A stretch of DNA of 64,000 nt from Hyphomicrobiales bacterium (GTDB lineage Bacteria; Pseudomonadota; Alphaproteobacteria; Rhizobiales; Rhizobiaceae), in contig UCMS01000014.1 in NCBI GenBank assembly GCA_900473805.1, positions 62,001 through 126,000 on the forward strand, given 5' to 3'. The translations under genes were made by a program, and so were the position numbers. Positions 63,921-64,000 of the stretch are shown here, in pieces. Below the pieces are notes generated by a model. That model did no database searches. It was not told where the DNA came from and saw only the letters and a list, made by a program, of their open reading frames with translations. The stretch's first letter is position 1. Every line of letters starts with the position of its first letter.

Positions 63921-64000
63921 GTGACCGAGAAGCCGTTTGCCGCCCTGGTCGACTGGGGAACCAGCAACCTCCGCCTCTGGCTGGTCGACAGCCAGGGCGG
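63921..64000 (+). CDS. dgoK: 2-dehydro-3-deoxygalactonokinase, N-terminus (partial)
   Basis: Twenty-six complete codons are visible before the right edge. The product begins VTEKPFAALVDWGTSNLRLW, matching the phosphate-binding loop of DgoK kinases (D-W-G-T-S-N-L-R). It phosphorylates 2-keto-3-deoxygalactonate in the DeLey-Doudoroff galactose pathway. The start is GTG with GAGGCAG upstream. An aldolase (dgoA) would be expected just beyond the window. Confidence 0.85.
   Translation, partial: MTEKPFAALVDWGTSNLRLWLVDSQG

Overview
The window is a high-GC, densely coded stretch of a Rhizobiaceae chromosome (Rhizobium/Agrobacterium/Sinorhizobium group). I infer this from genes recognisable by sequence and by order: the end of the cyclic beta-1,2-glucan synthase ndvB/chvB, pyruvate carboxylase, the LuxR-type regulator ExpR and the glucan exporter ndvA/chvA; a 180-kDa-type NAD-glutamate dehydrogenase; and gbpR divergent from chvE-gguA-gguB-gguC. 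I see no tRNA, rRNA, CRISPR array, transposase or phage gene. Base composition and codon use look even throughout, so this reads as core and lineage-specific chromosome rather than an island.

Layout. 1-7.2 kb: ndvB end, pyc, expR, ndvA (cell-surface glucan, anaplerosis, quorum sensing). 7.3-11.3 kb: a minus-strand run of an iron-sulfur photolyase, two short-chain dehydrogenases and an alkaline-phosphatase-superfamily hydrolase. 11.4-20.7 kb: a galactoside operon (lacEFG-type ABC importer, GH36 alpha-galactosidase, lacK-type ATPase, GH42 beta-galactosidase) with a divergent AraC regulator. 20.7-30.9 kb: a second sugar cluster with a UxaB-like reductase and a double-winged-helix GntR regulator on one strand, and a UxaA-like dehydratase, aldo-keto reductase, FucU mutarotase, CUT2-type ABC importer and LgoD-like dehydrogenase on the other. 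30.9-35.6 kb: MhqD/MhqO-like quinone-detoxification pair with a LysR regulator, a class I amidotransferase with a divergent GntR regulator, and a secreted nuclease. 35.7-43.4 kb: SDHAF4-like protein, htpX, rsmB, a heparinase-family protein, purH and an MFS exporter. 43.4-53.5 kb: gdh, pyridoxal kinase, beta-carbonic anhydrase, lytic transglycosylase, asd, an acetyltransferase and a DUF2794 protein. 53.6-64 kb: gbpR, chvE-gguABC and the oxidative L-arabinose/D-galactose catabolic genes, cut by the window edge inside dgoK.

How it fits together. The galactoside operon would release D-galactose, which the chvE-linked genes can oxidise through galactonate (dehydrogenase, IlvD/Edd dehydratase, DgoK). 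The same enzymes serve L-arabinose, ending in alpha-ketoglutarate. The 20.7-30.9 kb cluster contains, in family terms, all the redox and dehydration steps from L-galactose (or, by analogy, L-fucose) through L-galactonate, tagaturonate and altronate to 2-keto-3-deoxygluconate. Its two promoter regions share CGATAAA half-sites.

The most interesting observation is upstream of asd. A sigma70-like promoter, a Shine-Dalgarno sequence and a 39-codon reading frame ending in S-TTT-A-K-TTT-K-T-V lie about 230 bases before the asd start. This looks like a threonine/lysine-sensing leader peptide controlling the common enzyme of the aspartate family.
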